Shown: positions 47,132-56,483 of the stretch, piece by piece
Numbering within the stretch: position 1 is the stretch's first letter
How the letters are laid out: every line of letters starts with the position of its first letter
Assembly: GCF_013044135.1 (NCBI RefSeq)
Contig: NZ_JABEPP010000004.1
Location: 1-64,000 of the forward strand
DNA length: 64,000 nt
Reading direction: 5' to 3'
Source of the DNA: Enterovirga aerilata
GTDB taxonomy: Bacteria > Pseudomonadota > Alphaproteobacteria > Rhizobiales > Beijerinckiaceae
Program-made: the position numbers and the translations under genes
The notes under the pieces: model-generated
The model's database searches: none
What the model saw: only the letters and a program-made list of their open reading frames with translations
Told to the model about the DNA's origin: nothing

Positions 47132-47464
47132 TCAGGTGGCGAACGGCTCTCGTCTCATGATGAAGATCCCGTGTCCGTCCGTCGCGGCCAGTGCTCCGAC
47201 CCGGGCAGCAGCATCGATGAGCGCGGTCCTTGCGGCGGAAACGTTCTCCAGAGTGGGTTCCCGCAGCGCCTCGTCGAGAGCCGAGCGGGCGACGCGCCAT
47301 TCCCGGCAGGGACATCCGTCGTTCTTGAGGTTCTCGATCCCATACCGGTGTAGGGCCGCCAGCCCGTCGTGAACGTCCCGGATCAGCCGCATGCCGAGAT
47401 CCGGTTGTCCGTTGAACAGCCACACGGCCACGGGCTCGGGGAACGGAATTCGCGGCACACGCAT
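47132..47464 (-). CDS. DUF982-like small protein
   Basis: A 110-residue protein. FPEPVAVWLFNGQPDLGMRL at the N-terminus, a central helix with HDGLAALHRYG and the later LENVSAARTALIDAAARVGAL resemble the DUF982 pattern (PV-start, then an AR-AF-type helix). A Cys pair (CPC) sits at about 51-53. DUF982 proteins are abundant in Hyphomicrobiales without known function. It converges on the PAS-HTH gene. Confidence 0.55.
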   Translation of the reverse strand: MRVPRIPFPEPVAVWLFNGQPDLGMRLIRDVHDGLAALHRYGIENLKNDGCPCREWRVARSALDEALREPTLENVSAARTALIDAAARVGALAATDGHGIFIMRREPFAT

Positions 47465-47863
47465 CTCGGTTACGACCGCCTCGTCAGGTGGGAGGCCGCG
47501 CGGCCCGCTCTACGGTGTCGAAGGCTACCTCTCGCTCCCATCGTCGCAGACACTTTCGAGGTGATGTGCCTCGTTATACTCCCAATCGGGTCCGATGTTT
47601 GCCGCGCTGTCGGTTTGAGGCACTCGATTCCTAACAGTTGACTGACGAGAACGAATGGGCCCGTTCGGATCTCGGCCGTGCCACGGATTCGATGATTGTG
47701 AGATGAACTGCCCCTGACGGATGCTGAATTCGTGGCGCGTCGGCAGATCGGTGACCTGAAGTTGCAGGCTTGATCACAGAGACCAGGGTCTGCCGGCCGC
47801 GCCCTTCGCAAGTTCAGGTGGGCCGCGCCGGGCCGCAGGTGGCCGAGCCGACGGGTATCTGCG
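47465..47863. other. Gene-free stretch between the DUF982-like gene and the secretion operon
   Basis: No intact gene is convincing. A short frame near 47704-47773 encodes ELPLTDAEFVARRQIGD and stops, with an in-frame stop just before it; it could be a gene remnant. The region must hold the promoter of the DUF982-like gene and the end of the secretion operon, but no clear terminator is seen. Confidence 0.4.
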
Positions 47864-49171
47864 TCAGCTCTCGCGGAAGACGAGTCGCACCTGGTCGGTG
47901 AGCGGCCTCAGGAGGTAGGACAGGATGGTCCGCTCGCTGGTCCGGATGAACACGTTCACCGGCATCCCTGGCACGAGCTGCACGTCGCCGAGCTTCCGTG
48001 CCTCGCCGGGAGCGAGTGCGATGCGCACGAGAAAGAAGCTGATGCCGGTCCGCTTGTCTTCCGTGATGTCCGCCCCGATGCGGATGACCTCGCCACGGAG
48101 TTCCGGGGTAGTCCTCTGGTTCAGGCCGGGAAAGCGCAGGACCGCGGCCTGCCCGGGCCGGACCTGATCGATGTCCTCGGGAGCGATCCGGGCGTCGACC
48201 ACCAGCGAATCCGCATTCGGCACGATGAGCATGATCTGTTCGCCGGCACTCACCACGCCGCCCGGCGTATGCACCGCGAGCTCGTGCACGATGCCCGCCT
48301 GCGGCGCCCGGATGTCGACGCGCCGAAGCTGGTCCTCGGCCGTGACCTTCTGCTCCACCACGGTGGACAGCTTGGCGCGGATCTCCGCCAGCTCCGCCGC
48401 GACTTCGCTGCGATGGTTCTGGTCGAGCTGGATGATCTGAAGTTCCGTCTCCGAGATCTTCCCGCGGGCCTGTGCGGCCGCGGCAACGAGCCGGCCGCGT
48501 TCGCCTTTGAGGCGGGCCTGCTCGCGTTCGAGCGCGGTCACCCGGGTGATCTGGACGAGCTGCTTCTGCCAGAGCTCCCGAACCCCTTGCCACTCCCGGG
48601 CGACCAGCTCCAGCTCCTGCGCCTTTGCAGCGCTCTGCTCCTCGAGCCCCGATATTTCCTCTCGCAGCTGCGCGATCTGCTCCCTGAGCTGCCCCTTCTG
48701 CCCCGCCAGCGCATCCCGCCGGAGGCGGAACAGCCGCGCTTCTCCCGTGAGGATGCGCGCGAGGTCCGGCTCCTGCAGCGCCGTCGCCGTGAGGTCTTCC
48801 GGCATTCTGACCTCCTCGAGGCCGTCGCGCTCGGCTTCCAGGCGGGCGCGGCGGGCCGAGAGCTCCCAGACGGTCTTGGTAACGGCGTCGAGATTCGCCT
48901 TCGCGGTCGTCGCATCGAGGCGCATCAGGAGCTCTCCGGCCCGCACCGGGCGGCCGTTCTGGACCAGGAGCTCGCTCACCACGCCGCCCGTCGGATGCTG
49001 GACCTTCTTGACGCTCGACTCGACCACCAGCGAGCCCGCGGCGATGATCGCGCCCGACAACTCGACGGCCGCGCCGGCGATGGCGGCACCGCAGAGCAGG
49101 ACGACCGCGCCGACCATCAGGGCGAGATGCCGGGTGACGGACTGCATGGTGGTTGTGGTAGGTGCGTCCAT
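47864..49171 (-). CDS. HlyD-family type I secretion periplasmic adaptor
   Basis: A 435-residue protein with one N-terminal transmembrane segment (about 15-36, ALMVGAVVLLCGAAIAGAAV). A split lipoyl/barrel-sandwich domain (VQHPTGGVVSELLVQNGRPV and its later half IVHELAVHTPGGVVSAGEQI) flanks a long coiled coil (about 95-280). The C-terminal beta domain ends PVNVFIRTSERTILSYLLRP, typical of PrtE/AprE adaptors. It bridges the inner-membrane ABC exporter and a TolC-like outer-membrane channel, not encoded here. Its ATG overlaps the exporter stop. Confidence 0.94.
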   Translation of the reverse strand: MDAPTTTTMQSVTRHLALMVGAVVLLCGAAIAGAAVELSGAIIAAGSLVVESSVKKVQHPTGGVVSELLVQNGRPVRAGELLMRLDATTAKANLDAVTKTVWELSARRARLEAERDGLEEVRMPEDLTATALQEPDLARILTGEARLFRLRRDALAGQKGQLREQIAQLREEISGLEEQSAAKAQELELVAREWQGVRELWQKQLVQITRVTALEREQARLKGERGRLVAAAAQARGKISETELQIIQLDQNHRSEVAAELAEIRAKLSTVVEQKVTAEDQLRRVDIRAPQAGIVHELAVHTPGGVVSAGEQIMLIVPNADSLVVDARIAPEDIDQVRPGQAAVLRFPGLNQRTTPELRGEVIRIGADITEDKRTGISFFLVRIALAPGEARKLGDVQLVPGMPVNVFIRTSERTILSYLLRPLTDQVRLVFRES

Positions 49172-50928
49172 CAGGCGCTCCTTGCAGCGGGAGAAGGCTC
49201 GGCGGGCGCGGGAACCGTCGCCGGGCGGGCCGGCCCGAGCAGGCGCGGCAGGATCTCTTCCCGCGGCCCGAAGGCCTGGACCTGGCCCTCGTTCAGGACC
49301 AGGATCTTGTCCACGGCCGCAAGCGCGCTCGGCCGGTGCGCGATCACGACGGCGATCCCACCGCGGGCGCGGACGGAGTGGATCGCGGCCGTCAAGGCGC
49401 GCTCCCCTTCCGCGTCGAGGTTCGAGTTCGGCTCGTCAAGCACGACCAGGAAGGGCTCGCCATAAAGGGCACGCGCCAGCCCGATACGCTGCTTCTGGCC
49501 GCCCGACAGGCGCGCTCCGCTCTCGCCGACCGGCGTGTCGTAGCCGTTCGGCAGGCGCAGAATGACCTCGTGGACGCCGGCGACCTGAGCCGCCGCGATG
49601 AGCGCCCCATGATCGGGGTGATCTGCGAAACGGGCGATGTTCTGCGCGACCGTCCCGCGCAGGAGCTCGACGTCCTGCGGCATGTAGCCGATGAAGGACC
49701 CGAGCGCGTCGGGCTCCCATTGGTCGAGCGTCGCCCCATCGAGACGCACCACACCGCGCGCCGGGCGCCATAAGCCGACCAACGCCCGGGCGAGGGACGA
49801 CTTGCCGGACCCGCTCGGCCAGATGACGCCCAACGCGCTCCCTGCCTCGATGGCGAAGCTGACATTGTGGACGATCAGCGTATCGGTGCCGGGCGGCGCC
49901 AGCGACACCGAGGCCAGCCGAAGGCTGCGGGAGGGGACAGGCAGAGGTGTCGGATCCTGAGTGGCGGGGGGATTGGCGAACCAGTCCCGGAGTCTGGACC
50001 AGCCCTGACGCGCGCTCACGAAGCTGCGCCAATTCGCGATGACCTGGTCGAGCGGCGCGAGGGCCCTGCTGCAGATGATCGTTGCGGCGAGCATCACGCC
50101 CGGCGTCGCTTCTCCCTTGATGACGAGGAAAGCCCCGAGCGCCAGGATACCCGATTGCAGAGCCGTCCGGAGAAACCGCGACAGACCGGCAGCCGCGCCC
50201 GCGACGTCGCCTCCGGCCTCGCTGCGGTCGAGGTAAGCCTGATTGTCCCGTCCCCAGAGCCGCGTCGTGCGATGCCGCATCCCGAGGGCGTGAACGAGTT
50301 CCGCGTTCCTGCAGACCGCATCGGCCGTGACCTGCCGGGTCGCGGCGGCCGCCACCATCGCTTCGGCCGGACCGCGGCTCAGCTTGTCCGTCGTGACCGT
50401 CACCGCAGCGAGCAGCAAGGCTCCCAGCAGCACCGCGATCCCGATCAGCGGGTGGAAGGCGAAGCAGACCGCCAGATAGAGCGGCATCCATGGCAGATCG
50501 AAGATCGCAACGGTCCCGCCGCCCGACAGGAACGACCTGCAGGTATCGAGATCCCGCAGAGCCTGCAGGCTCGACGAAGGTTCGCGCTTCTCCGCCGAAG
50601 CCTCCACGACCTTCCGGAACAGCCGGGCCGCCAGCCGTTCGTCGACGACCCTGGCCACCCTGCCGAGCGTCCGAGACCTCAGGATCTCGAGCGCGGCCTG
50701 GATCGCATAGAGCACCAGGGCGATCAGCCCCAGCGCCACCAGCGTCGGAACGCTCCGGCTCGGCAGTACGCGGTCATAGACCTGAAGCATGAAAAGCGGG
50801 CCGGTCAGCATCAGGAGGTTGATCAGCCCGCTGACGGCCGCGACGGCCACGATCACGTTTCTGCACGGCCGAAGTATCTCGGCGAGACTGATCTCGTGCG
50901 AAGGCCCGCGGCCGGTTTTTTGGGTCAT
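49171..50928 (-). CDS. Type I secretion ABC exporter (permease-ATPase), PrtD-like
   Basis: About 585 residues from ATG 50928. An N-terminal six-helix transmembrane domain (about 20-305, with the PrtD-type MLTGPLFMLQVYDRVLPSRS) leads to the ATPase domain. There, Walker A reads VIWPSGSGKSS, with Trp-370 where Gly is expected; the codon TGG at 49821-49819 is one base from GGG. The other motifs are normal: YMPQDVELLRGTVAQNIARF, signature LSGGQKQR, Walker B FLVVLDEPNSNLD and H-loop IAHRPSAL. The N-terminus lacks the peptidase domain. It exports the upstream-encoded protein or a similar cargo. Confidence 0.93.
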   Translation of the reverse strand: MTQKTGRGPSHEISLAEILRPCRNVIVAVAAVSGLINLLMLTGPLFMLQVYDRVLPSRSVPTLVALGLIALVLYAIQAALEILRSRTLGRVARVVDERLAARLFRKVVEASAEKREPSSSLQALRDLDTCRSFLSGGGTVAIFDLPWMPLYLAVCFAFHPLIGIAVLLGALLLAAVTVTTDKLSRGPAEAMVAAAATRQVTADAVCRNAELVHALGMRHRTTRLWGRDNQAYLDRSEAGGDVAGAAAGLSRFLRTALQSGILALGAFLVIKGEATPGVMLAATIICSRALAPLDQVIANWRSFVSARQGWSRLRDWFANPPATQDPTPLPVPSRSLRLASVSLAPPGTDTLIVHNVSFAIEAGSALGVIWPSGSGKSSLARALVGLWRPARGVVRLDGATLDQWEPDALGSFIGYMPQDVELLRGTVAQNIARFADHPDHGALIAAAQVAGVHEVILRLPNGYDTPVGESGARLSGGQKQRIGLARALYGEPFLVVLDEPNSNLDAEGERALTAAIHSVRARGGIAVVIAHRPSALAAVDKILVLNEGQVQAFGPREEILPRLLGPARPATVPAPAEPSPAARSA

Positions 50929-50978
50929 GGAGGGCTTTGTCGGTGACGGCGCGGCCGGCCGTGGACACTGTGGTGAGA

Positions 50979-51003
50979 GCTCCGGGGCGAATCGCCCCGG
51001 AGC
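50979..51003 (-). terminator. 11-bp perfect hairpin between cargo and exporter genes
   Basis: GCTCCGGGGCG and CGCCCCGGAGC pair around three bases, starting seven bases past the cargo stop codon. There is no T run after it on the minus strand, so it is more likely an RNA-stabilising or attenuating hairpin that makes cargo mRNA exceed exporter mRNA than a full terminator. Confidence 0.55.
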
Positions 51004-51010
51004 GGCATCG

Positions 51011-52876
51011 TCAGATCGCAAGCCCGCTCAGCAGCGAACCGGACCGGACATCTGCGTGCGGATCGGAATGCCCGAGATCCGCGATCGCGATGTCGAGCAC
51101 GCCGAGGTCGAGGGACAGATCGCCATCGGCCGCGGGCGCGTCGACCGGTGCCGGGAGCGGCGCCGTGTCGAGCAGCCTGCCGACGAGCGAGTCCGCGCCG
51201 GTCCCGTCCAGGGCCGCGAAGGCGAGCTGATCGCCGCCCGTGATGGCATCGACGTCGAGCAGCGTCGGCTGCGCAGTGTCGAGCGCGTTGACCTCGATCG
51301 GAGAGGGCGAGCCGTCGCCCGCCGACAGCAGGTTCCCTGTGAGGATCGACGGTGCGCCGCCGCTGCCCACATCGGCCGTGACGAGAGGTTGCGTCTCGCC
51401 GCCCGTGCCGCCGCCTGGCACTCCGCCGAGAACGTCGCCCAGCGTGTCCACGGTGCCTCTCACGAGGTCGATGAGGATGGGCGAGCCTCCGTCGCCGCCG
51501 GGAAGCGCGCCGGTCAGCCCGTCCAAGGCGCCCGTCGCGCCGCCATCCACGACCTCCTGCACCAGACCCGTCACGGGCGTCGCAACGTCGCCCACACCGT
51601 CCAGCGTGCCGATCGCCGTGGAGACGAGCCCGCCCGCGGCGTCCAGCGTGTCCCCCAGGTTCTCGACGACCGGATCGAGGCTCGCCCCGAGATCGGCGCC
51701 CGATAGGACCGCCCCGGGCACCGCGATGACGGACGTGAGGAGGTTCGAGTCTCCGTCGGGGCCGTTCGTCCCGAGATGGCCGATCCCGACCGACTCGATC
51801 GTGTCCGTCAGGCTCCCGACCAGGCCACCCGCACCGGCGCCCGCGCCGATCCCGGCCAGCGTGTCGGTCAGGTCCAGACTGACGTCGTTGACGATCCCGG
51901 TGATCGACCCGAGCCCGATTCCGGTGCCGAGGGACAGGGACCCGAGCGAGTCGGCGACGTCGCCGGTCGCGTCGAGCACGCCGCCCGTCGCACCGAGGAC
52001 CGACCCGAGCCCGCCGACCGACACCGCGGAGCCGAGCTCGCCCAGGACATCACCCGTATCGTCCAGGACATTCCCGACGCTGGTGAAGACCGGGTTGAGG
52101 GCGTTCCCGAGAGGCGCCCCTGACAGGATGGTCCCGGGGGCCGCAACGACGCTGCCGAGGAGGCTCGGACCGCTGCCGCCAGACGTCAGTCCCGTGTCGT
52201 CGAGGAGAGTCGACAGCGCCCCGCCGATCCCGCCAAGCCCCGCGCCGGCCACCACCTGGCCGATGGTTCCGCTTACGCCGCCGACCGCACCGGTCGCGAT
52301 GTCGGTCACGCCGCCGAGCGAGACGCCCTGTCCGGGATTGATGCCGCCACCGCCCGCGACATCGCCGATGATCCCGCCGGTACCCGGCGAATCTCCCGAT
52401 GCGACATCCCGGACCACCTCGGTGACCCCCTCGATCAGCCCGCCGCCGGCCGAGGGCTGGCCCGATCCGCCGGCGTCGCTGACCTCGGTCGTGGGCTGGC
52501 TGCCGCCCGTGTTGGATCCGCCGGCAGCCCCGGGCGGGGTCGTGCCGCCAGCATTGCCGGCATTGGCGGTCGGAGCTGGCTCGGCGGGAGCGCCCGTCGT
52601 GCCCGCATCGCTCCCCGCGGCGGGGGGCGGAGCGCTCGCCATGTCGGTGGAAGACTGGTTCTGGCTGCCGTCCTGGGGTTCGCTGGCGGCCGTTTCCGTC
52701 TGGGACGGCGTGGTGCCGGGCCCGGTCGACTGATCGCCCGCCGAGGGCTGATCCGGCGGCGGGACGTCCGATCCGCCGTAGAATTCGGTCTGACGACCCG
52801 GTCGATCGTAATAGACCTTGCCGCTACCGTTATCAGCGTAGCTGACGTAGGTACCGTCGGAATAACTCTCTGCCAT
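51011..52876 (-). CDS. Large glycine-rich repetitive protein, probable type I secretion cargo
   Basis: A 621-residue protein with AGAGGA before the ATG and no signal peptide. Domains in order: a short aromatic head (SDGTYVSYADNGSGKVYYDR), a Pro/Ser/Thr/Gly-rich disordered stretch (about 35-150) and a long valine/glycine/aspartate-rich repetitive region (about 150-480). An acidic C-terminus (about 520-621) ends RSGSLLSGLAI. Two modules match: AAPGTILSGAPLGNALNPVF and AVPGAVLSGADLGASLDPVV, each followed by runs such as DDTGDVLGEL. No GGxGxD RTX repeats are seen. It is acidic, almost free of Cys, and lies directly upstream of the exporter genes. Function is not recognised; an adhesive or matrix role is inference. 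Confidence 0.72.
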   Translation of the reverse strand: MAESYSDGTYVSYADNGSGKVYYDRPGRQTEFYGGSDVPPPDQPSAGDQSTGPGTTPSQTETAASEPQDGSQNQSSTDMASAPPPAAGSDAGTTGAPAEPAPTANAGNAGGTTPPGAAGGSNTGGSQPTTEVSDAGGSGQPSAGGGLIEGVTEVVRDVASGDSPGTGGIIGDVAGGGGINPGQGVSLGGVTDIATGAVGGVSGTIGQVVAGAGLGGIGGALSTLLDDTGLTSGGSGPSLLGSVVAAPGTILSGAPLGNALNPVFTSVGNVLDDTGDVLGELGSAVSVGGLGSVLGATGGVLDATGDVADSLGSLSLGTGIGLGSITGIVNDVSLDLTDTLAGIGAGAGAGGLVGSLTDTIESVGIGHLGTNGPDGDSNLLTSVIAVPGAVLSGADLGASLDPVVENLGDTLDAAGGLVSTAIGTLDGVGDVATPVTGLVQEVVDGGATGALDGLTGALPGGDGGSPILIDLVRGTVDTLGDVLGGVPGGGTGGETQPLVTADVGSGGAPSILTGNLLSAGDGSPSPIEVNALDTAQPTLLDVDAITGGDQLAFAALDGTGADSLVGRLLDTAPLPAPVDAPAADGDLSLDLGVLDIAIADLGHSDPHADVRSGSLLSGLAI

Positions 52877-53284
52877 CGTTCCTCTCTCGATAGAGACTTC
52901 GCAGCGACAAGTCTTTCCCGGAGAAGTTGTTTTCGATGGCTAAAATGCCCCCATGTATGTGGCTAACGGTGGGTAACCAAGCTACCTCGAAGGCGAGCAA
53001 AATCGAAGAACGCGCCTCGGCACGAGAGATTGCCGCGACGGCCCGCGGAGGGGTGTGCAGGTGGAAGCGCAGCACGCGATGCCGGCGCGACATGCGAGCA
53101 CCGCAGACCGCGCCGATCACGGACCTGATCTGCCTCGCAATCAGCCCGAATCTTGCCCAGGACAGCCGGCGCGACCAGCGAAAAAACGTACCCCCGGGGG
53201 GGTTGGGGGCCCATACCCTGAATCCCGCGCCGCGGGCCGGGCGGCGCCAGCTACAGGCCGATCTCCCGGCCTGCACGCGCTCGC
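52877..53284. other. Gene-free stretch between gapR and the secretion cargo gene
   Basis: The part near 52880-53000 is relatively AT-rich and should hold the promoter of the secretion operon (minus strand). A 7-bp hairpin (53254-53260 with 53267-53273) and a C5/G5 hairpin lie downstream of gapR. No gene is supported. Confidence 0.5.
53181..53209 (-). terminator. Possible rho-independent terminator of gapR
   Basis: On the minus strand a CCCCC run (53209-53205) can pair with GGGGG (53195-53191), followed four bases later by six T (53186-53181). It lies about 75 bases past the gapR stop. Confidence 0.35.
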
Positions 53285-53539
53285 TCAGGTCATTCCGAGC
53301 GCCTGCATGTACAGCTCCAGGATGGCTTCCTCCTCCTGGCGCTCGGCATGATCCTTCTTGCGGATCCGGAGAATGGAGCGGACCGCCTTCGCGTCGAAGC
53401 CGCGGCCCTTCAGCTCGGCGAACACGTCCTTGATGTCGCCCGCGATGCCGGCCTTCTCTTCCTCGAGCCGCTCGATGCGCTCGATGAACTGCTTCAGCTC
53501 CTCGGCTGCGACACCGGTATCCGCGACGTCTGCGGCCAT
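53285..53539 (-). CDS. gapR: Nucleoid-associated protein GapR (DUF2312)
   Basis: An 84-residue protein from the ATG at 53539, with GGAGG just before it. The sequence [20 protein letters not shown], then [20 protein letters not shown] and LRIRKKD is the DUF2312 pattern of two helices with a coiled-coil N-terminus. GapR in Caulobacter clamps AT-rich, overtwisted DNA ahead of polymerases and is needed for replication and division. The gene diverges from hemW. Confidence 0.95.
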   Translation of the reverse strand: MAADVADTGVAAEELKQFIERIERLEEEKAGIAGDIKDVFAELKGRGFDAKAVRSILRIRKKDHAERQEEEAILELYMQALGMT

Positions 53540-53679
53540 GATCCTCCAACTCCTCACATCCGGCAGATCGGCCGGTCAACGATTCGGAAAGCGAGGAAGC
53601 GGCCTGCCCGGCCGGTCCCGCGGCGTCAAGGTTTCGCAACGCGCCACCCTGCCCGCACGTTCTGTGCTAGGGTGGCTCG

Positions 53680-54843
53680 ATGCTCGACCACCCGACCCGC
53701 GACGCCGGCTTCGCCGTCTATGTGCATTGGCCGTTCTGCCTCGCGAAATGCCCCTATTGCGACTTCAACAGCCATGTCCGGCAGACAGGGGTCGACGAGC
53801 CGCGTTTCGCGGCCGCATTCGCGCGCGAGATCGCGCATGCGGCCTCGCTCACCCCGGGGCGCCGGGTCACGAGCATCTTTCTCGGCGGCGGCACGCCCTC
53901 CCTGATGAGGCCGGAGACGGTCGGGGCGGTGCTCGACGCGGTCGGCGGAGCCTGGGAGGTCGCTCCGGACGCCGAGGTGACGCTGGAGGCCAATCCGACG
54001 AGCGTGGAGGCCGAGCGCTTCCGCGGCTACCGCGCCGCCGGCGTCAACCGCCTCTCGATCGGCGTCCAGGCGCTGAACGATGCCGACCTCAGCCGGCTCG
54101 GCCGCATGCATTCGGCCGCGGAGGCGCTCGCCGCGGTGGCGGTCGCGCGAAAGACCTTCGAGCGGTACTCGTTCGATCTGATCTATGCCCGCCCGAACCA
54201 GAAGCCGGAGGCCTGGGCGGAGGAGCTGCGGCAGGCGATCAGCCACGCGGCCGAGCACCTGTCGCTCTACCAGCTCACGATCGAGCCCGGGACCTGGTTC
54301 GAGAAGCTTCATGCCGCAGGCCGGCTCGTCGTGCCGGACGCCGAAACGGGGCGGGTTCTCTACGACCTGACGCAGGAGATCTGCGACGCCGCCGGCATGC
54401 CCGCCTACGAGATATCCAACCACGCCCGGCCCGGCGCCGAATCGCGGCACAACCTCGTGTATTGGCGCTACGGGGAATATGTCGGCGTGGGGCCCGGCGC
54501 GCACGGCCGGATCGTCGCGCCGGAGGGCCGGGTCGCGACCGCGACGGAGCGCAGCCCGGAGGAGTGGCTCGAACGGGTGGAGCGGCACGGCCATGGTCTG
54601 ACGGAGTTCACGACCCTCTCGGCCGAGGAGGCCGCGGACGAGTTCCTCCTGATGGGCCTGCGCCTGCGCGAGGGGATCGATCCCGAGCGCTTCCGCGCCT
54701 TCGCGGGCCGCCGGCTCGACGCCCGCCGCATCTCGGACCTCGTCGGGGACGGCCTCCTTGCCGGCCATCTCGGCTCGCGCCTGGCGGTCACGCCGGCCGG
54801 CTTCCCGGTGCTGGACGCTGTGGTGGCCGACCTCGCGGCCTGA
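53680..54843 (+). CDS. hemW: Radical SAM heme chaperone HemW
   Basis: A 387-residue protein. The radical-SAM cluster motif is CLAKCPYC (CxxxCxxC) in VYVHWPFCLAKCPYCDFNSH. FLGGGTPSLM and NRLSIGVQAL follow, with a C-terminal HemN-like domain (LVYWRYGEYVGVGPGAHGR). HemW delivers heme to target proteins and lacks the extra Cys of true HemN. It is a monocistronic gene after the divergent gapR. Confidence 0.94.
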   Translation: MLDHPTRDAGFAVYVHWPFCLAKCPYCDFNSHVRQTGVDEPRFAAAFAREIAHAASLTPGRRVTSIFLGGGTPSLMRPETVGAVLDAVGGAWEVAPDAEVTLEANPTSVEAERFRGYRAAGVNRLSIGVQALNDADLSRLGRMHSAAEALAAVAVARKTFERYSFDLIYARPNQKPEAWAEELRQAISHAAEHLSLYQLTIEPGTWFEKLHAAGRLVVPDAETGRVLYDLTQEICDAAGMPAYEISNHARPGAESRHNLVYWRYGEYVGVGPGAHGRIVAPEGRVATATERSPEEWLERVERHGHGLTEFTTLSAEEAADEFLLMGLRLREGIDPERFRAFAGRRLDARRISDLVGDGLLAGHLGSRLAVTPAGFPVLDAVVADLAA

Positions 54844-54942
54844 CCGGCACGACGCGGGCCGCCACTGCCGCACCGCGTCCTCCCGAACCAAACCGTCCCC
54901 CGCGCGTAGACCGGGACAAGCCTGATCCGCACGAGGGCGGCC

Positions 54943-55152
54943 ATGGACCCGGAGCTCGACCGATTGATCCGCGAGGAGATGCTGGCGAAGTCGCTCCAGG
55001 TGAGCCTGAGGCTCGCGACGCTCGCGGAACAGCTCGCGACATCGCTCGAAAGGGCAGCCGCAAGTTTCGAGCGGCTGGCAAACGCCCCCGCCGAGGCCGC
55101 GGCGCGCCGCGAAGCGTTCCGGCGGGCGGAATGCCCGGGCCGCTTCGAATAG
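54943..55152 (+). CDS. Small helical hypothetical protein
   Basis: A 69-residue protein that is almost wholly helix-forming (LVSLRLATLAEQLATSL-like runs; MLAKSLQVSLRLATLAEQLA is seen). It begins DPELDRLIREE and ends in an Ala/Arg/Glu-rich tail. It resembles a short coiled coil. Its TAG stop abuts the stop of the opposite-strand lpoA-like gene. Function is not known. Confidence 0.5.
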   Translation: MDPELDRLIREEMLAKSLQVSLRLATLAEQLATSLERAAASFERLANAPAEAAARREAFRRAECPGRFE

Positions 55153-56352
55153 CTATCCGAAGGCCTTGGGAGCCGGGCTGATCACGGCCGTCCCCTCGCC
55201 CCGCACCTCGTTCACGGCCAGCGCACGCTCGTTCGTTCCGTCCGGTCGGAACCGGAAGACGCCATCGACCCCGGCGAAACCGGTCGGAGCCAGGAGCGCC
55301 GCCTCCGAGTAGCGCGGCGTTCCCTGCATCCTGGCGAGCGCGGCCGCGAGCGACACGGCGTCATAGGCGAGCGTCGCGATGCGGGTCGGCTCGGCGTTGA
55401 ACCGGGCGCGGTAGCGGCCCGCGAAAGCCGTGAAGCCCGCAATCTCCGGGGAGGCGAACCAGCCGCCCTGGATCGCCGCGACGCCGGCCGCTCGCGGATC
55501 GTTCCACAGCCCCGTCCCGAGCGGCTTCACGCGCCCGGGGCTGAAGCCCGCGGACTGGAGCGCGGAGCCGATCGCCGGCAGGTCGTCGCCGGGCGCCGGG
55601 ATCAGGATGGCGTCGATCTGGCCGGAGAAGAGCGGCGCCAGGCGGGTCACGGCCGCGGCCGGCTGGCCCGGCGCATACCGCTCGAGCCCCGCGACCCGGA
55701 TCCCGCGCCGCGCCGCAGCCTCCCGGAACGCGCCTTCGACGACGCTGCCGTAGGTCGTGTCGGGAACGAGCGCCGCGAAGGACCTCCGGCCCTGGGCGGC
55801 GGCGTAGTCGATGACGCGATCGACCTCGTTCTGCGGCAGGAAGCTCAGCAGATAGACGCCCCGGGAGGCGACCCCGGCATCCGTCGAGAAGCCGATCACC
55901 GGCCGTCCCTGCGCCTTGGCGACCGTACCGGCGGCCGCCACCGCGGAGGCGAAAAGCGGCCCGAGGATCAGCTCGGCCCCCTCGGCGAGCGCGGCCGTCG
56001 CCGCCTCCCGGGCCCCGTCGGCCGTCCCGCGATCGTCCTTCACCAGGATCGTGAGGTCAGGGTTCTGGAACTCGGCCATGGCGAGATCGGCCGCGTTGCG
56101 CAGCGAGGTCGCGGCCGAGGCGGCCTGCCCGGAAGCGCCGAGCGGCAGGATGAGTGCGACCTTCACGGCGCCGGTCCCGATCGTGGGTCCGGCGGAGGGC
56201 GCGGGAGCAGCCGGCGGATCGGCCAGCGGGTCGATCGCGGCGCTGGGGCGTCCGCGGCCCGGATCCATCACGCCGCCGCACGAGGCGAGGCCCGCGGCCG
56301 AGCCGCCGAGAAGCCCGGTCAGCACGATTCGGCGAGAGATCGGCTCGGTCAC
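55153..56352 (-). CDS. Penicillin-binding protein activator-like lipoprotein (LpoA-like)
   Basis: A 399-residue protein. A lipoprotein signal with twin-Arg start ([20 protein letters not shown]) puts the lipidated Cys near residue 25. A Pro/Ala-rich linker and a periplasmic-binding-protein-like domain follow ([56 protein letters not shown]). It is the alphaproteobacterial relative of LpoA, which stimulates penicillin-binding proteins in E. coli; that activity is inferred. It is divergent from rsmI. Confidence 0.85.
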   Translation of the reverse strand: MTEPISRRIVLTGLLGGSAAGLASCGGVMDPGRGRPSAAIDPLADPPAAPAPSAGPTIGTGAVKVALILPLGASGQAASAATSLRNAADLAMAEFQNPDLTILVKDDRGTADGAREAATAALAEGAELILGPLFASAVAAAGTVAKAQGRPVIGFSTDAGVASRGVYLLSFLPQNEVDRVIDYAAAQGRRSFAALVPDTTYGSVVEGAFREAAARRGIRVAGLERYAPGQPAAAVTRLAPLFSGQIDAILIPAPGDDLPAIGSALQSAGFSPGRVKPLGTGLWNDPRAAGVAAIQGGWFASPEIAGFTAFAGRYRARFNAEPTRIATLAYDAVSLAAALARMQGTPRYSEAALLAPTGFAGVDGVFRFRPDGTNERALAVNEVRGEGTAVISPAPKAFG

Positions 56353-56483
56353 GGGAAGCCTCGTCGGAAAGCTCTCCTCCCCGTGGCCCGGGACGGAGGC
56401 CGCTCACTATCGCCAAGCATGGACAACAAAGGATGAAACTCCCGGCCGTTCCGTTCAACCGCGCCTCATGGCACAGATGGGCG

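Noticed and set aside
47704-47773. Short frame resembling a transposase or other gene remnant
   Set aside because: Only about 22 codons, no start codon, and no firm family resemblance.
51240-52733. A long plus-strand Pro/Ser/Thr-rich frame opposite the secretion cargo
   Set aside because: It could be mistaken for a mucin-like protein, but it is antisense to the better supported minus-strand gene, which has a good ribosome-binding site and operon context.
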